Shown here one piece after another: positions 1 through 8,865 of a stretch of DNA of 64,000 nt. The position numbers were made by a program, and so were the translations under genes. Below the pieces are notes generated by a model, which saw nothing but the letters and a program-made list of their open reading frames with translations, did no database searches and was not told the DNA's origin. Numbering within the stretch: position 1 is the first letter of the stretch; the number at the start of each line of letters is the position of its first letter. The DNA is from CAG-390 sp045541375 (GTDB lineage: Bacteria; Bacillota; Clostridia; Oscillospirales; CAG-272), in contig JAZQJB010000144.1 of assembly GCA_045541375.1 (NCBI GenBank), positions 1 to 64,000 of the forward strand, read 5' to 3'.

Positions 1-947
1 TTGATACCAGTAACTATACAACCTCCGCCGCTCTTTGCGACGAGCAGGGAAATATAGTTGCAAATATCAAAATCCCACTTCCTGTTAAACAAGGCGAGCG
101 AGGCTTGCGTCAGTCTGATGCCGTATTCGCTCATATAAAGAATCTTCCCGAAATTACGCTGAAGTTGAGAGAAGCTATAGGCGATAATAAACTTTCAGCA
201 GTAGCTGTTTCTTCCAAGCCGAGAGACGCAGAGGATTCATATATGCCATGTTTTCTGTCGGGAGTATCTTCTGCGGGTATGCTTGCCGTTGGCGCAGATG
301 TACCGCTGTATTGTACGTCACATCAGCAAGGGCATATTATGGCTGCATATGCAACTTCCGGTGCACAGACAGATAATGTGATTCAGAAATACGGTTCCTT
401 TATTGCTTTTCATGTTTCCGGGGGTACAACCGAATGCGTTCTTGTGACTAAAGGTTCCGGCGAAGAGTTCAATATAGAACTGCTGGGCGGTACTGCAGAC
501 CTCAATGCAGGACAAGCAATCGATCGCATTGGTGTGGCTCTGGGTTTGAAGTTTCCTTGCGGCCCTGAAATGGAAAATTTGGCGAAATCATATTCGGGAA
601 AGATCAAAGGTTTGAAAACCTCTGTAAACGATTATTTATGCAATCTTTCCGGATTGGAGAATAATGCGTTACGAATGATAAACTCGGGTGTATGTAAAGA
701 AGAGGTCTGCGCATACGTTTTTGAGTTTATTGCCAAAACATTGAAAAAGCTGGCTTCTAACGCCAGAGAAAATCACGGCGACCTTCCGATAATCTGGGCA
801 GGCGGAGTTATGAGCAACTCTATTATCAAATCACGCCTTTCAGAACTTGGAAACGTATATTTTACTGAACCGCAGTATTCCGCAGATAATGCAGCAGGTG
901 TTGCATTGATCTGCCGAAAAAAGTATATAAGTGAACATGAATCCTAA
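1..947 (+). CDS. TsaD/Kae1-like paralogue, peptidase M22 family (5' partial)
   Basis: The reading frame is already open at the window edge (first full codon at 3), and the first visible residues, IDTSNYTTS, match the N-terminal ATPase-fold strand of the TsaD/Kae1 family, so the true start lies upstream. The metal-binding HxxxH motif is present as SHQQGH near base 320, and the late DNAAG motif, equivalent to the TsaD metal-ligand Asp, is near the C-terminus. TsaD makes the t6A modification of tRNA. Clostridia often carry a second, shorter family member beside xseA, and I infer this is that paralogue because its motif spacing and sequence are divergent. Its stop lies inside the start of xseA, so the two are translationally coupled. 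Its biochemical role is not established. Confidence 0.75.
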   Translation, partial: DTSNYTTSAALCDEQGNIVANIKIPLPVKQGERGLRQSDAVFAHIKNLPEITLKLREAIGDNKLSAVAVSSKPRDAEDSYMPCFLSGVSSAGMLAVGADVPLYCTSHQQGHIMAAYATSGAQTDNVIQKYGSFIAFHVSGGTTECVLVTKGSGEEFNIELLGGTADLNAGQAIDRIGVALGLKFPCGPEMENLAKSYSGKIKGLKTSVNDYLCNLSGLENNALRMINSGVCKEEVCAYVFEFIAKTLKKLASNARENHGDLPIIWAGGVMSNSIIKSRLSELGNVYFTEPQYSADNAAGVALICRKKYISEHES

Positions 948-2133
948 CGAACAAGCCTTTTCCGTAACGCAGCTTAATGAATATGTGAAAATGCTCATTG
1001 ATTCAGATGAGATCCTTCAAACAGCGGCTGTTTGCGGTGAAATATCCAATTTCAAGCATCATTATGCAACCGGGCATTTGTATTTCACCTTGAAAGATGA
1101 TCGCTCTGCTGTGAAATGTGTAATGTTTGCACGTGATGCAGCAAGATTAAAATTTGAACCAGATAACGGTATGACCGTTACCGCTTGGGGGCGAGTTTCG
1201 GTATTCCCGCGAGACGGAGCGTATCAACTCTATATCGGCTTTATGTCACCAACAGGTCTTGGCGAGCAGTATTATGCTTTTGAAATGCTCAAGCAAAAGC
1301 TTGCGGAAGAGGGCCTTTTTGATGCAAAGAGAAAAAAGGTCATCCCGAAATTCCCGAAAAAGATAGGAATAATTACTTCACCTACCGGTGCAGCAGTACG
1401 CGACCTTTATAATGTATTGACAAGAAGATGGCCTGTTGCTGATATCGAGTTGTATCCCGCCTTAGTTCAGGGAAGCGGTGCAGCTTTGAGCTTGCGCAAA
1501 GGTGTTGAATATTTTGATTCGAAAGATGACGTTGATGTTGTCATAATCGGACGAGGCGGAGGCTCGGGAGAGGACTTGAGTTCTTTCAATGATGAAGCTT
1601 TGGCGCGCGCAATTGCTTCTTCAAAGATTACGATAATTTCCGCAGTCGGACATGAGATAGATGTGTCGATATCAGACTTCGTCGCCGATCTGCGCGCCCC
1701 TACACCCTCTGCGGCTGCGGAACTTGCAGTGCCTGATATGGGAGAATACATCGCTATTTTGAATTCGCTGTTGGGACGCATAAAGAGTATTGCTGCGCAA
1801 AAACTCGAATTCGGCGAAAGCAGATTGAAAGCTCTTTCGGAGTCTTCGGTTCTTAAAAGCCCTGATAAGTATTTTGACATTAAATTTACCGAGCTTGGAT
1901 ACCTTGCGGAAAAGCTGGATGATAAATACAGCGATATTATCACCTCAAATGGTTCAAGATTTTCATCTTTGGTTGCGAAGCTCGATGCTCTCAGCCCTCT
2001 TTCGGTTCTTTCTCGCGGATATTCGATAACCAACAAGGGCGATGATGTAGTTTCTTCGGTTAAAGATATTTCTTCCGGAGATGATCTGGTTTTGACGTTT
2101 AATGACGGCAAAGTCGATGTTACAGTAAAATGA
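937..2133 (+). CDS. xseA: Exodeoxyribonuclease VII large subunit
   Basis: Large, catalytic subunit of exonuclease VII, which degrades single-stranded DNA to oligonucleotides in the cytoplasm. The first 100 residues form the OB-fold nucleic-acid domain (VCGEISNFKHHYATGHLYF region). The conserved core follows, with GIITSPTGAAVRD, IIGRGGGSGEDL and AVGHEID motifs, then the charged helical C-terminal half that binds the small subunit. It is about 398 residues, within the usual 400-450. ATG at 937 is preferred over GTG at 931, although neither has a clear ribosome site. Translation probably relies on coupling with the overlapping upstream gene. xseB follows after 18 bases. Confidence 0.96.
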   Translation: MNPNEQAFSVTQLNEYVKMLIDSDEILQTAAVCGEISNFKHHYATGHLYFTLKDDRSAVKCVMFARDAARLKFEPDNGMTVTAWGRVSVFPRDGAYQLYIGFMSPTGLGEQYYAFEMLKQKLAEEGLFDAKRKKVIPKFPKKIGIITSPTGAAVRDLYNVLTRRWPVADIELYPALVQGSGAALSLRKGVEYFDSKDDVDVVIIGRGGGSGEDLSSFNDEALARAIASSKITIISAVGHEIDVSISDFVADLRAPTPSAAAELAVPDMGEYIAILNSLLGRIKSIAAQKLEFGESRLKALSESSVLKSPDKYFDIKFTELGYLAEKLDDKYSDIITSNGSRFSSLVAKLDALSPLSVLSRGYSITNKGDDVVSSVKDISSGDDLVLTFNDGKVDVTVK

Positions 2134-2151
2134 TTTATAGGTGAAACTGAT

Positions 2152-2352
2152 ATGGATGCAAAAACTTTTAGTTTCGAAGATGCTATGAAGCGTCTTGAGG
2201 AGATCGTTCGTCTTCTTGAAAACGGACAGGTGTCTCTCGACGAATCGATTAAATTATACGAAGAGGGGGTTGCTCTTGTTAATTCGGCAAACACTCTCTT
2301 GACAAGCGCAAAACAAAAGCTTATGACTGTTTCAGGTGCAAATAATGAATGA
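2152..2352 (+). CDS. xseB: Exodeoxyribonuclease VII small subunit
   Basis: A 66-residue protein with the family signature FEDAMKRLEEIVRLLENGQ followed by SLDESIKLYEEG. This is the helical hairpin that packs several small subunits around the long helix of XseA. It has no catalytic residues of its own. A ribosome site (AGGTGA, about 2139) precedes the ATG. The gene lies directly after xseA, and its stop overlaps the start of ispA, so the three are one transcript. Length and position are typical for Firmicutes. Confidence 0.94.
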   Translation: MDAKTFSFEDAMKRLEEIVRLLENGQVSLDESIKLYEEGVALVNSANTLLTSAKQKLMTVSGANNE

Positions 2353-3238
2353 GTCTTTGAAAATTGCGTTATCGTCAAACTCGCTTTCTATAGACAAAAG
2401 AATTAACGAAATTTACGGAAAATTTGACGATGCCGATACACGAGAAGTCCGTGATGCAGAACTTTACAGCCTTACTGCAGGCGGAAAACGCATAAGAGGT
2501 TTCCTTGTCAATGAGTTTTGCCGTGCGTGCGGCGGATCGGTCTCCGCGTCGTTGGATTTTGCGGTTGCCATCGAAATGATGCACACCTTCTCTTTGATCC
2601 ACGATGATCTTCCTTGTATGGATGATGACGATATGCGAAGAGGAAAGCCTACTTCCCATAAAGTGTTCGGCGAAGCAACGGCGCTACTTGCGGGAGATTC
2701 GCTTGTGATAAGATCACTTATGACAGCGGCAGATAATACCTGTGTTCCTCGAAATATCGCCCTTGAGGCTGTGAGAATGATCTGTAAAGCTGTGTCATCC
2801 GAAGGAATGATTGGTGGTCAGATCATTGATATGAGAGGAGAGCGCGAAGCACTTGACTTTGATACCCTTTTGAAACTTCATCGCAAAAAGACCGGAGAGG
2901 TTATTATGGTGTCGGCTATGCTTGGCTGTCTTGCAGCAGGAGTTACTTCAGAAGATGAAAGATTCAATGCTGCGGTTCGATATGCAGAGAAGATCGGACT
3001 TACCTTCCAAATCATTGATGATATTCTCGACGTTGTTGCAGACCCCGCTGTTTTGGGCAAAAACGTTGGATCTGATGCCTCGGAGAATAAAACAACGTTT
3101 ATGAGCTTTATGACCGTTGATGAGGCAAGGCAATACGCAGCAAGACTTACCGCGGAAGCTAAAGATGAGCTTGCTTGCTTTGAGCACGCTGAACTGCTTT
3201 ATGCACTGGCCGATTATCTGCTTGTTCGTGAAAAATGA
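2345..3238 (+). CDS. ispA: Polyprenyl (farnesyl/geranylgeranyl) diphosphate synthase
   Basis: Trans-prenyltransferase that condenses isopentenyl diphosphate with allylic diphosphates, feeding undecaprenyl and quinone or carotenoid routes. The first Asp-rich motif is DDLPCMDDDDMRRG (DDx4D type, near residue 80), and the second is DDILDVVADPAVLGK (near residue 220). GGKRIRG near residue 45 is the substrate-binding Lys/Arg motif. About 297 residues. ATG 2345 is chosen over GTG 2336 because it overlaps the xseB stop in the usual coupled arrangement. In many Clostridia dxs follows here. In this genome tlyA follows directly, with a 4-base overlap, and dxs is found at 18304. Confidence 0.93.
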   Translation: MNESLKIALSSNSLSIDKRINEIYGKFDDADTREVRDAELYSLTAGGKRIRGFLVNEFCRACGGSVSASLDFAVAIEMMHTFSLIHDDLPCMDDDDMRRGKPTSHKVFGEATALLAGDSLVIRSLMTAADNTCVPRNIALEAVRMICKAVSSEGMIGGQIIDMRGEREALDFDTLLKLHRKKTGEVIMVSAMLGCLAAGVTSEDERFNAAVRYAEKIGLTFQIIDDILDVVADPAVLGKNVGSDASENKTTFMSFMTVDEARQYAARLTAEAKDELACFEHAELLYALADYLLVREK

Positions 3239-4011
3239 TCAGAGCAGACTTATATTTAGTTAATTTCGGTTTTGCCAGAAGTCGTGAATCAGCCAGGCGT
3301 TCAATCGAAGCCGGGTTGGTCAAGATAGATGGCAGACCGATAAATAAACCGAGTGAAAAGATAGACGATTCTGCTGAGCACGACGTTGTTTTTCAAAACT
3401 CAATTCCTTACGTTGGCCGTGGGGGATTGAAGCTGGAGGCTGCGCTCGATGCCTTCAATGCCGATCCGCACGAAAAGGTATGCATCGATATAGGAGCTTC
3501 AACGGGAGGCTTCACCGATTGCTTGCTCCGACATGGCGCAACACGCGTGTATGCGGTTGACTCCGGGCATGGCCAATTAGCATCAGAGCTTCTTGCCGAC
3601 GACAGGGTCGTTTCGCTCGAGGGCGTAAATGCCAGGTTCCTTGATCGCGATATCATATCCGAAGCTGCAGATATGATCGTGATGGACGTATCATTTATCT
3701 CTCAAACTTTAATAATTCCGCGTTTTGTTGACTTACTGACTGATTCGGGAATAGCGATCACTTTGATAAAGCCGCAGTTCGAATGCGGTCGCGAAGCTGT
3801 CGGAAAAGGCGGAATAGTTAAAAAGCCTGAGCATAGGCTTTTCGCAATCAGAAAAGTATTTGCATCGACAAGAGAGTGTGGACTGTACCCACAAGCTTTG
3901 ATCCGCTCGCCTATAGTAGGTGGCGATGGAAACATAGAATTTCTTGCACTGTTTTCGAAGCACTATACTGAATCTGATGAGCAATTATTCACAGCGGTAA
4001 ATATTTATTGA
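3235..4011 (+). CDS. tlyA: TlyA family rRNA (cytidine-2'-O)-methyltransferase
   Basis: S4 RNA-binding domain in the first 60 residues (SRESARRSIEAGLVKIDG), joined to an FtsJ/RrmJ-type SAM methyltransferase domain with the SAM motif CIDIGASTGGFTDCLL near residue 82 and VMDVSFIS near residue 148. The family 2'-O-methylates cytidines in 16S and 23S rRNA. The old name haemolysin is historical. 258 residues, a normal length. The ATG overlaps the ispA stop by 4 bases (ATGA), indicating translational coupling. Upstream of nadK, argR and recN, as in most Clostridia. Confidence 0.93.
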   Translation: MIRADLYLVNFGFARSRESARRSIEAGLVKIDGRPINKPSEKIDDSAEHDVVFQNSIPYVGRGGLKLEAALDAFNADPHEKVCIDIGASTGGFTDCLLRHGATRVYAVDSGHGQLASELLADDRVVSLEGVNARFLDRDIISEAADMIVMDVSFISQTLIIPRFVDLLTDSGIAITLIKPQFECGREAVGKGGIVKKPEHRLFAIRKVFASTRECGLYPQALIRSPIVGGDGNIEFLALFSKHYTESDEQLFTAVNIY

Positions 4012-4044
4012 ATATAAAATTTTCTTCATAATCAGGAGAAAAAT

Positions 4045-4902
4045 ATGAAAAACATAACCATTACAACAAATTATAAGATCCCCGAGAAAGCTGAAGTGGC
4101 TAAAGAGGCTGCCCGCCGTTTTGTCGAGTGCGGTGCCACTATGATACTACCTTCATACGCTAAGGGGATAATTGATGAAGGCCCTTCGGTAAAGTTTGTG
4201 GCCCCCGAGAAAATGTATGACAACGCAGATCTTGTTGTTGTCGTAGGAGGCGACGGAACGGTTTTGGAAGCTGCCAGACGTGCCGCTCCCAAGGAGATAC
4301 CGATCCTTGGCATAAACAAGGGCAGACTCGGATATATGACGTCTCTCGAGGTGGACGAGCTTGATATGATCGAAAAGATCATGAACGGCGAGTATTATTT
4401 TGATACAAGATCAATGCTTGATATCGAGCTCCGACATAACGGAAAGCCACTATATATGAGCTGCGCACTTAACGATGCCGTTGTTTCTAACGGTTCCATT
4501 GCCAAAATTGTCGATATGCAGCTCAGAGCAGATGATAAGATAGTTGGTAATTACAGGGCTGACGGACTCATTGTTTCCACTCCTTCCGGCTCGACTGCAT
4601 ATTCACTTGCAGCAGGCGGTCCCGTAATGTCTCCTAATGTCAAAGCAATATGCGTAACTCCGATCTGTTCGCATTCGTTCAGAGACAGACCGATCGTCTT
4701 TTCCGATGAATCCGTGATCGAGATTTATAACGTATGCGATCGTGAACCTTATCTGTATTTGTCGATAGATGGCAGAATCAACATTCGCATTATGCGAAAC
4801 CAGTCTGTCAGAATTATAAAATCTCAAAAGACTGCGAAACTGATACGCATTAAGGATCACAATTTTTATGCTGAACTTTGCAACAAGCTCAGTGCACTTT
4901 GA
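4045..4902 (+). CDS. nadK: NAD kinase
   Basis: Phosphorylates NAD to NADP. The GGDGTVLEAAR motif, with the catalytic Asp, is near residue 69. LNDAVV and DGLIVSTPSGSTAYSLAAGGP follow, the latter being the second conserved NAD-binding block, near residues 170-190. 285 residues, as expected for the short bacterial type. A good ribosome site (AGGAGA at about 4034) lies upstream of the ATG. It sits between tlyA and argR in the conserved tlyA-nadK-argR-recN string. No regulatory domain is seen. Confidence 0.96.
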   Translation: MKNITITTNYKIPEKAEVAKEAARRFVECGATMILPSYAKGIIDEGPSVKFVAPEKMYDNADLVVVVGGDGTVLEAARRAAPKEIPILGINKGRLGYMTSLEVDELDMIEKIMNGEYYFDTRSMLDIELRHNGKPLYMSCALNDAVVSNGSIAKIVDMQLRADDKIVGNYRADGLIVSTPSGSTAYSLAAGGPVMSPNVKAICVTPICSHSFRDRPIVFSDESVIEIYNVCDREPYLYLSIDGRINIRIMRNQSVRIIKSQKTAKLIRIKDHNFYAELCNKLSAL

Positions 4903-4931
4903 TGACAAAGTAAAGGAATTGGTGCAATAAT

Positions 4932-5387
4932 ATGAAAAATCTGCGACAGGATAAAATCGTATCTTTGATCACGAATTATGAGATCGAAACGCAGGAAGAG
5001 CTTATTGGTATGCTTCGAAAAGAAGGCTTTCAAGTTACGCAGGCAACTGTCTCGCGTGACATCAGAGAATTGAAGCTGACCAAGGTGCTTACCGGCAGAG
5101 GGTCTTATAGATACACAGTTCCCGCCAAAAATGACGGAGTACAAGCCATCAAATTCAACCGCGCGTTGGTTGGTTCAATTATTGGTGTTGATTATGCAAT
5201 CAATAATATCGTTATAAAAACATATCCCGGTCTTGCAACAGCAGTCGCTACAGGTCTTGACTCAATTGATTCCAACGAGATCCTCGGTTGTGTTGCGGGC
5301 GATGATACAATTATCATGATTACTCGTACAGAAGTCGGAGCAAAGGATATCAGCACAAGAATCCACGCATTGCTTGATTCTATTTAA
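4932..5387 (+). CDS. argR: Arginine repressor/attenuator ArgR
   Basis: 151-residue transcription factor. The N-terminal winged helix-turn-helix (residues 1-70) carries the signature TQATVSRDIRELKLTKV. The C-terminal hexamerisation domain carries GDDTIIMITR, the arginine-binding strand, near residue 128. The family represses arginine synthesis and can activate catabolism when arginine binds. Its place between nadK and recN is a conserved clostridial neighbourhood and does not itself indicate an arginine operon, although argS lies two genes on. No ARG-box-like palindrome was recognised by eye in this window. Confidence 0.95.
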   Translation: MKNLRQDKIVSLITNYEIETQEELIGMLRKEGFQVTQATVSRDIRELKLTKVLTGRGSYRYTVPAKNDGVQAIKFNRALVGSIIGVDYAINNIVIKTYPGLATAVATGLDSIDSNEILGCVAGDDTIIMITRTEVGAKDISTRIHALLDSI

Positions 5388-5399
5388 TAGGGTGCCGTT

Positions 5400-7082
5400 A
5401 TGCTGAAATCTTTGCACATTGAAAATATGGCGGTAATTAAATCGCTCGAATTTGATTTTTCGAGCGGGCTTACCGTTTTGACCGGTGAAACAGGTGCGGG
5501 TAAATCGGTTATCACCGACAGCATTAATTTTTTGATCTGCAACAAAATCAATCGCGATCTTATCAGAAGCGGTGAAAAGCGCGCGGTGGTTAGTGCGGTA
5601 TTTACTGATATAGACTCCAAAACCTCTACCTCGCTGGTATCTTTGGGCTTCGAAGTCTTTGATGATGAGATTGTTCTTGAGCGTATACTTACATCTGAAG
5701 GAAAGACAACGTGCCGAATTGACGGCAGAGGTGTTTCTCAGCAGATAATGAGAAAAGTTGGCTCGTTGCTCATCTCAATTCACGGTCAGCATGACACGCT
5801 TCGTTTGACTGATGAAATCGAGAGAATACGACTTATCGACACGTTCGCCAAGAATGACGAGGTTCTTGATTTGTATGCTGAAGTATATAACGATTGGCGT
5901 GAAGTCAATTCTGATATAGCTTCCTTGAGAAAAGATTCCGCCGCAATATCAAGAATTAAAGATATGCTGGAATTCCAGCAAAAGGAGATCACAGCCGCCA
6001 AATTGAAAATCGGCGAAGAGGAAGAATTGGTGCTTGAGCGTACAAGGCTTCAATCCGCCGAGCGCATAAAAAAGCATACCGATTCGGCTGCAAGAACGCT
6101 TTATGCGAATGAAAAGGGAATAAGCGCATCTTCACTTGCCCTACACGCTGCAGAAGTATTGGCAAAGATCGCCGACGTTGTTCCCGAATTCAATGAGCTT
6201 TCATCAAGACTCCGAAACTGCACTTATGAGCTTGATGACATAAGCTCGGAACTTCAAGCAATCGTTCAAAAGTTTGAGTTTGATAAAGACCCGGGTAAAC
6301 GTCTTGATGAAATCGAATCGCGTCTGGCATTGATTACAAAACTCAAGCGTAAATACGGCTCTACAATCGAGGAAATACTTGAATTCGGTCAGAACGCGGA
6401 AAGCGAGCTTGAAAAGCTCGATACTTCCGATCTTCGTATGGACGAATTGATCGCAAAAGAATCTGCTCTGCGTGCAGTTCTTACCGAAAAAGCAAAGCAT
6501 TTGTCAGAGGCGAGATATGACGCAGCGCTCAAGATAGAAAAAGAAGTCTGCGAAACTCTTCGCTTCCTCGATATGCCAAAGGTAAGATTTACTGTATCTG
6601 TTACAGATACCGATTCATTTAATGAATTCGGTAAAGATAAGATCGATCTTTTGATAGCTGCAAACGCAGGAGAACCGATGATGCCGCTTGAAAAGTCCGC
6701 ATCGGGCGGAGAACTTTCAAGAGTTATGCTCGCCTTGAAATGCGCTGTTTCGGAAGCTGACGCCATTGGAACCTTGATCTTTGACGAGGTTGACAGCGGA
6801 ATTTCCGGAAAGACATCGAGAAAGGTTGGAATCAAGCTCAAACAGGCATCTGCTTCTTCCCAGGTTCTTTCTGTCACTCATTCGGCGCAAATAGCTTCGC
6901 TTGCCGACTGGCATCTCCTTGTGGCAAAGAAAGAGATCGACGGCAGAGCAGAAACAACACTCAAATGCCTCGATGATCTTGGAAGAATCGAAGAAACCGC
7001 ACGTATCCTTGGAGGCATAAACGTTTCCGAGTCACAAAGGCTGGCAGCGGTAGATATGATAAACGAAGGAAAAACATATTAA
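5400..7082 (+). CDS. recN: DNA repair protein RecN
   Basis: SMC-like ATPase that acts early in double-strand break repair. The N-terminal half-ATPase has a Walker A motif, TGETGAGKSVITDS, near residue 30. A coiled-coil of about 300 residues follows, and the C-terminal half holds the ABC signature SASGGELSRVMLALK near residue 435 and the Walker B motif LIFDEVDSGISG near residue 460. 560 residues, full length. It starts 12 bases after argR with only a weak ribosome site (AGGGTG), suggesting partial coupling. Confidence 0.96.
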   Translation: MLKSLHIENMAVIKSLEFDFSSGLTVLTGETGAGKSVITDSINFLICNKINRDLIRSGEKRAVVSAVFTDIDSKTSTSLVSLGFEVFDDEIVLERILTSEGKTTCRIDGRGVSQQIMRKVGSLLISIHGQHDTLRLTDEIERIRLIDTFAKNDEVLDLYAEVYNDWREVNSDIASLRKDSAAISRIKDMLEFQQKEITAAKLKIGEEEELVLERTRLQSAERIKKHTDSAARTLYANEKGISASSLALHAAEVLAKIADVVPEFNELSSRLRNCTYELDDISSELQAIVQKFEFDKDPGKRLDEIESRLALITKLKRKYGSTIEEILEFGQNAESELEKLDTSDLRMDELIAKESALRAVLTEKAKHLSEARYDAALKIEKEVCETLRFLDMPKVRFTVSVTDTDSFNEFGKDKIDLLIAANAGEPMMPLEKSASGGELSRVMLALKCAVSEADAIGTLIFDEVDSGISGKTSRKVGIKLKQASASSQVLSVTHSAQIASLADWHLLVAKKEIDGRAETTLKCLDDLGRIEETARILGGINVSESQRLAAVDMINEGKTY

Positions 7083-7114
7083 AGTTAATTTCGTAAAACG
7101 GATGGTAAAATATT

Positions 7115-8833
7115 ATGAAAACATTTAAGTTGAACATTGCTAAGACGATATCGGGTGCTGTTGCGTCTTCGTTTGCGGGAGCAGCTCTCGCAGAGTCGGA
7201 AGTACTCGACCTGCTTGAGTATCCCACCGACACATCTATGGGAGATATCGCTCTTCCTTGCTTTAAGCTGAGCAAGATCCTGCGTCGCTCTCCTATCCAG
7301 ATTGCTGCCGCACTTGCTGAGGCGTTCTCTGCGGAGGGATCGATCAAGGCAGAAGCTGTCAATGGTTATCTGAATTTCAGAATTGACAGTACAGCACTTG
7401 CGAATGAAGTCCTCGGTGAAGTTTTTTCAAAAGGCGAGAAGTATGGTTCTCCCGAAAACGGAGCGGGGAAGACTGTCGTTCTTGACTATTCCTCTCCTAA
7501 CGTCGCAAAACCTTTCCACATCGGCCACCTCGGTACAACAGTTATCGGACACTCGATCAAGAAGCTTCACGAGTTTGCGGGGTATAAGTGCATTGGCGTG
7601 AATCACCTCGGAGACTGGGGAACCCAGTTTGGTAAGCTGATCGTTGCTTATCGCAAATGGGGTCGCAAAGAAGACATTGAGCAGGGCGGAATAGATAAGC
7701 TTGTTGAGCTTTACGTAAAATTCCATACCGAGGCTGAAGCAGATCCTACACTCGAAGATCAAGCAAGAGCTGAATTTACTGCTCTTGAAGCGGGAAATGC
7801 GGAAAATCACGAGCTTTGGAAATGGTTTATCGAAATCAGTATTGAAGAGTACAAGAAAACCTATAATCAGCTTGATATTGAATTTGACAGCTATGCAGGT
7901 GAGAGCTTTTACTTCGATAAATGCGCTCCTGTAATTCAGAAGCTTAAAGATGCCGGCATAACAAAGGTTGATGACGGAGCAACTATCGTTGATCTTTCGG
8001 AATACAATATGCCTCCTTGCCTTGTTTTGAAGAGCGACGGTTCTACGATTTATCACACACGAGATATTGCCGCTGCGATTTACCGTAAGGAGACCTATGA
8101 CTTCGAAAAGTGTATATATGTAACATCAGCCGGTCAGTCGCTTCATTTTGCACAGCTTTTCAAGGTTGTGGAACTTATGGGATATGATTGGGCAAAGGAT
8201 CTTGTTCATATTCCTTATGGTACCGTCAGCATTAACGGAGCAAAGCTCGCAACAAGAACAGGCAACGTAATTCTTCTCAAGGATCTCTTTGCTCAGGCGA
8301 TCGAAAAGGTGTATCAGATCACCGGCGAAAAGAATCCCGATATGAGTGAAAAGAAGAAGAACGAGATCGCGGAAAAGGTTGGCGTTGGTGCGATCGTATT
8401 CTATTATCTTTCCAATAACAGAATCAAAGACATCAACTTCATGCTCGAAGATGCACTTTCGTATGATGGCAACACCGGTCCTTACGTTCAGTACACGTAT
8501 GCACGTACTTGCTCGGTTCTTGCAAAAGCTGCCGATGTAAATACAAATTGCACTTACAAAGCAACAACTTCCGAAGAGCACGATCTTCTTCGTGTTATCT
8601 CGATTTTCCCCGAGAGAGTAGAAGCTGCTATCGAAAGCTACGAGCCTTTCTACATAACAAGATATATTCTTGACCTTGCCGCAGCGTTCAACAGATTCTA
8701 TCATAATTGCTCGATTCTGACAGAATCCGATCCCGAGATCGTTGCAACACGTGTGGCTCTCACCAAGGCAACCAAGTCAATTCTCGGTACAGCATTCGAA
8801 CTAATCTGCATGAAGAAGACAGAGCAGATCTAA
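7115..8833 (+). CDS. argS: Arginyl-tRNA synthetase
   Basis: Class I synthetase charging tRNA-Arg. The N-terminal Add1 domain spans about residues 1-110, and the HIGH motif appears as FHIGHLG near residue 135. The catalytic Rossmann fold is followed by the C-terminal anticodon-binding DALR-type domain (NTGPYVQYTYARTCSVL near residue 455). 572 residues. The terminal Lys of the KMSKS loop is not obvious, as in many ArgRS proteins that lack a canonical KMSKS. The gene lies 32 bases after recN. No T-box leader fits in that gap. Confidence 0.95.
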   Translation: MKTFKLNIAKTISGAVASSFAGAALAESEVLDLLEYPTDTSMGDIALPCFKLSKILRRSPIQIAAALAEAFSAEGSIKAEAVNGYLNFRIDSTALANEVLGEVFSKGEKYGSPENGAGKTVVLDYSSPNVAKPFHIGHLGTTVIGHSIKKLHEFAGYKCIGVNHLGDWGTQFGKLIVAYRKWGRKEDIEQGGIDKLVELYVKFHTEAEADPTLEDQARAEFTALEAGNAENHELWKWFIEISIEEYKKTYNQLDIEFDSYAGESFYFDKCAPVIQKLKDAGITKVDDGATIVDLSEYNMPPCLVLKSDGSTIYHTRDIAAAIYRKETYDFEKCIYVTSAGQSLHFAQLFKVVELMGYDWAKDLVHIPYGTVSINGAKLATRTGNVILLKDLFAQAIEKVYQITGEKNPDMSEKKKNEIAEKVGVGAIVFYYLSNNRIKDINFMLEDALSYDGNTGPYVQYTYARTCSVLAKAADVNTNCTYKATTSEEHDLLRVISIFPERVEAAIESYEPFYITRYILDLAAAFNRFYHNCSILTESDPEIVATRVALTKATKSILGTAFELICMKKTEQI

Positions 8834-8865
8834 AAAAGAAATTATTAAAAAAGAGGTATATAAAA

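Noticed and set aside
1467..2378. 303-codon frame opposite xseA and xseB
   Set aside because: Serine/arginine-rich shadow frame crossing two real genes, without a ribosome site.
3235..4011. Haemolysin A annotation for TlyA
   Set aside because: The S4 plus FtsJ-type fold is that of an rRNA 2'-O-methyltransferase. Haemolysin is a historical name.
7083..7114. T-box leader for argS
   Set aside because: The gap of 32 bases is far too short for a T-box structure.
8707..8865. Upstream extension of yebC into argS
   Set aside because: The YebC family starts at MSGHSKW (8866) with a ribosome site just before it. The extension has no family similarity.
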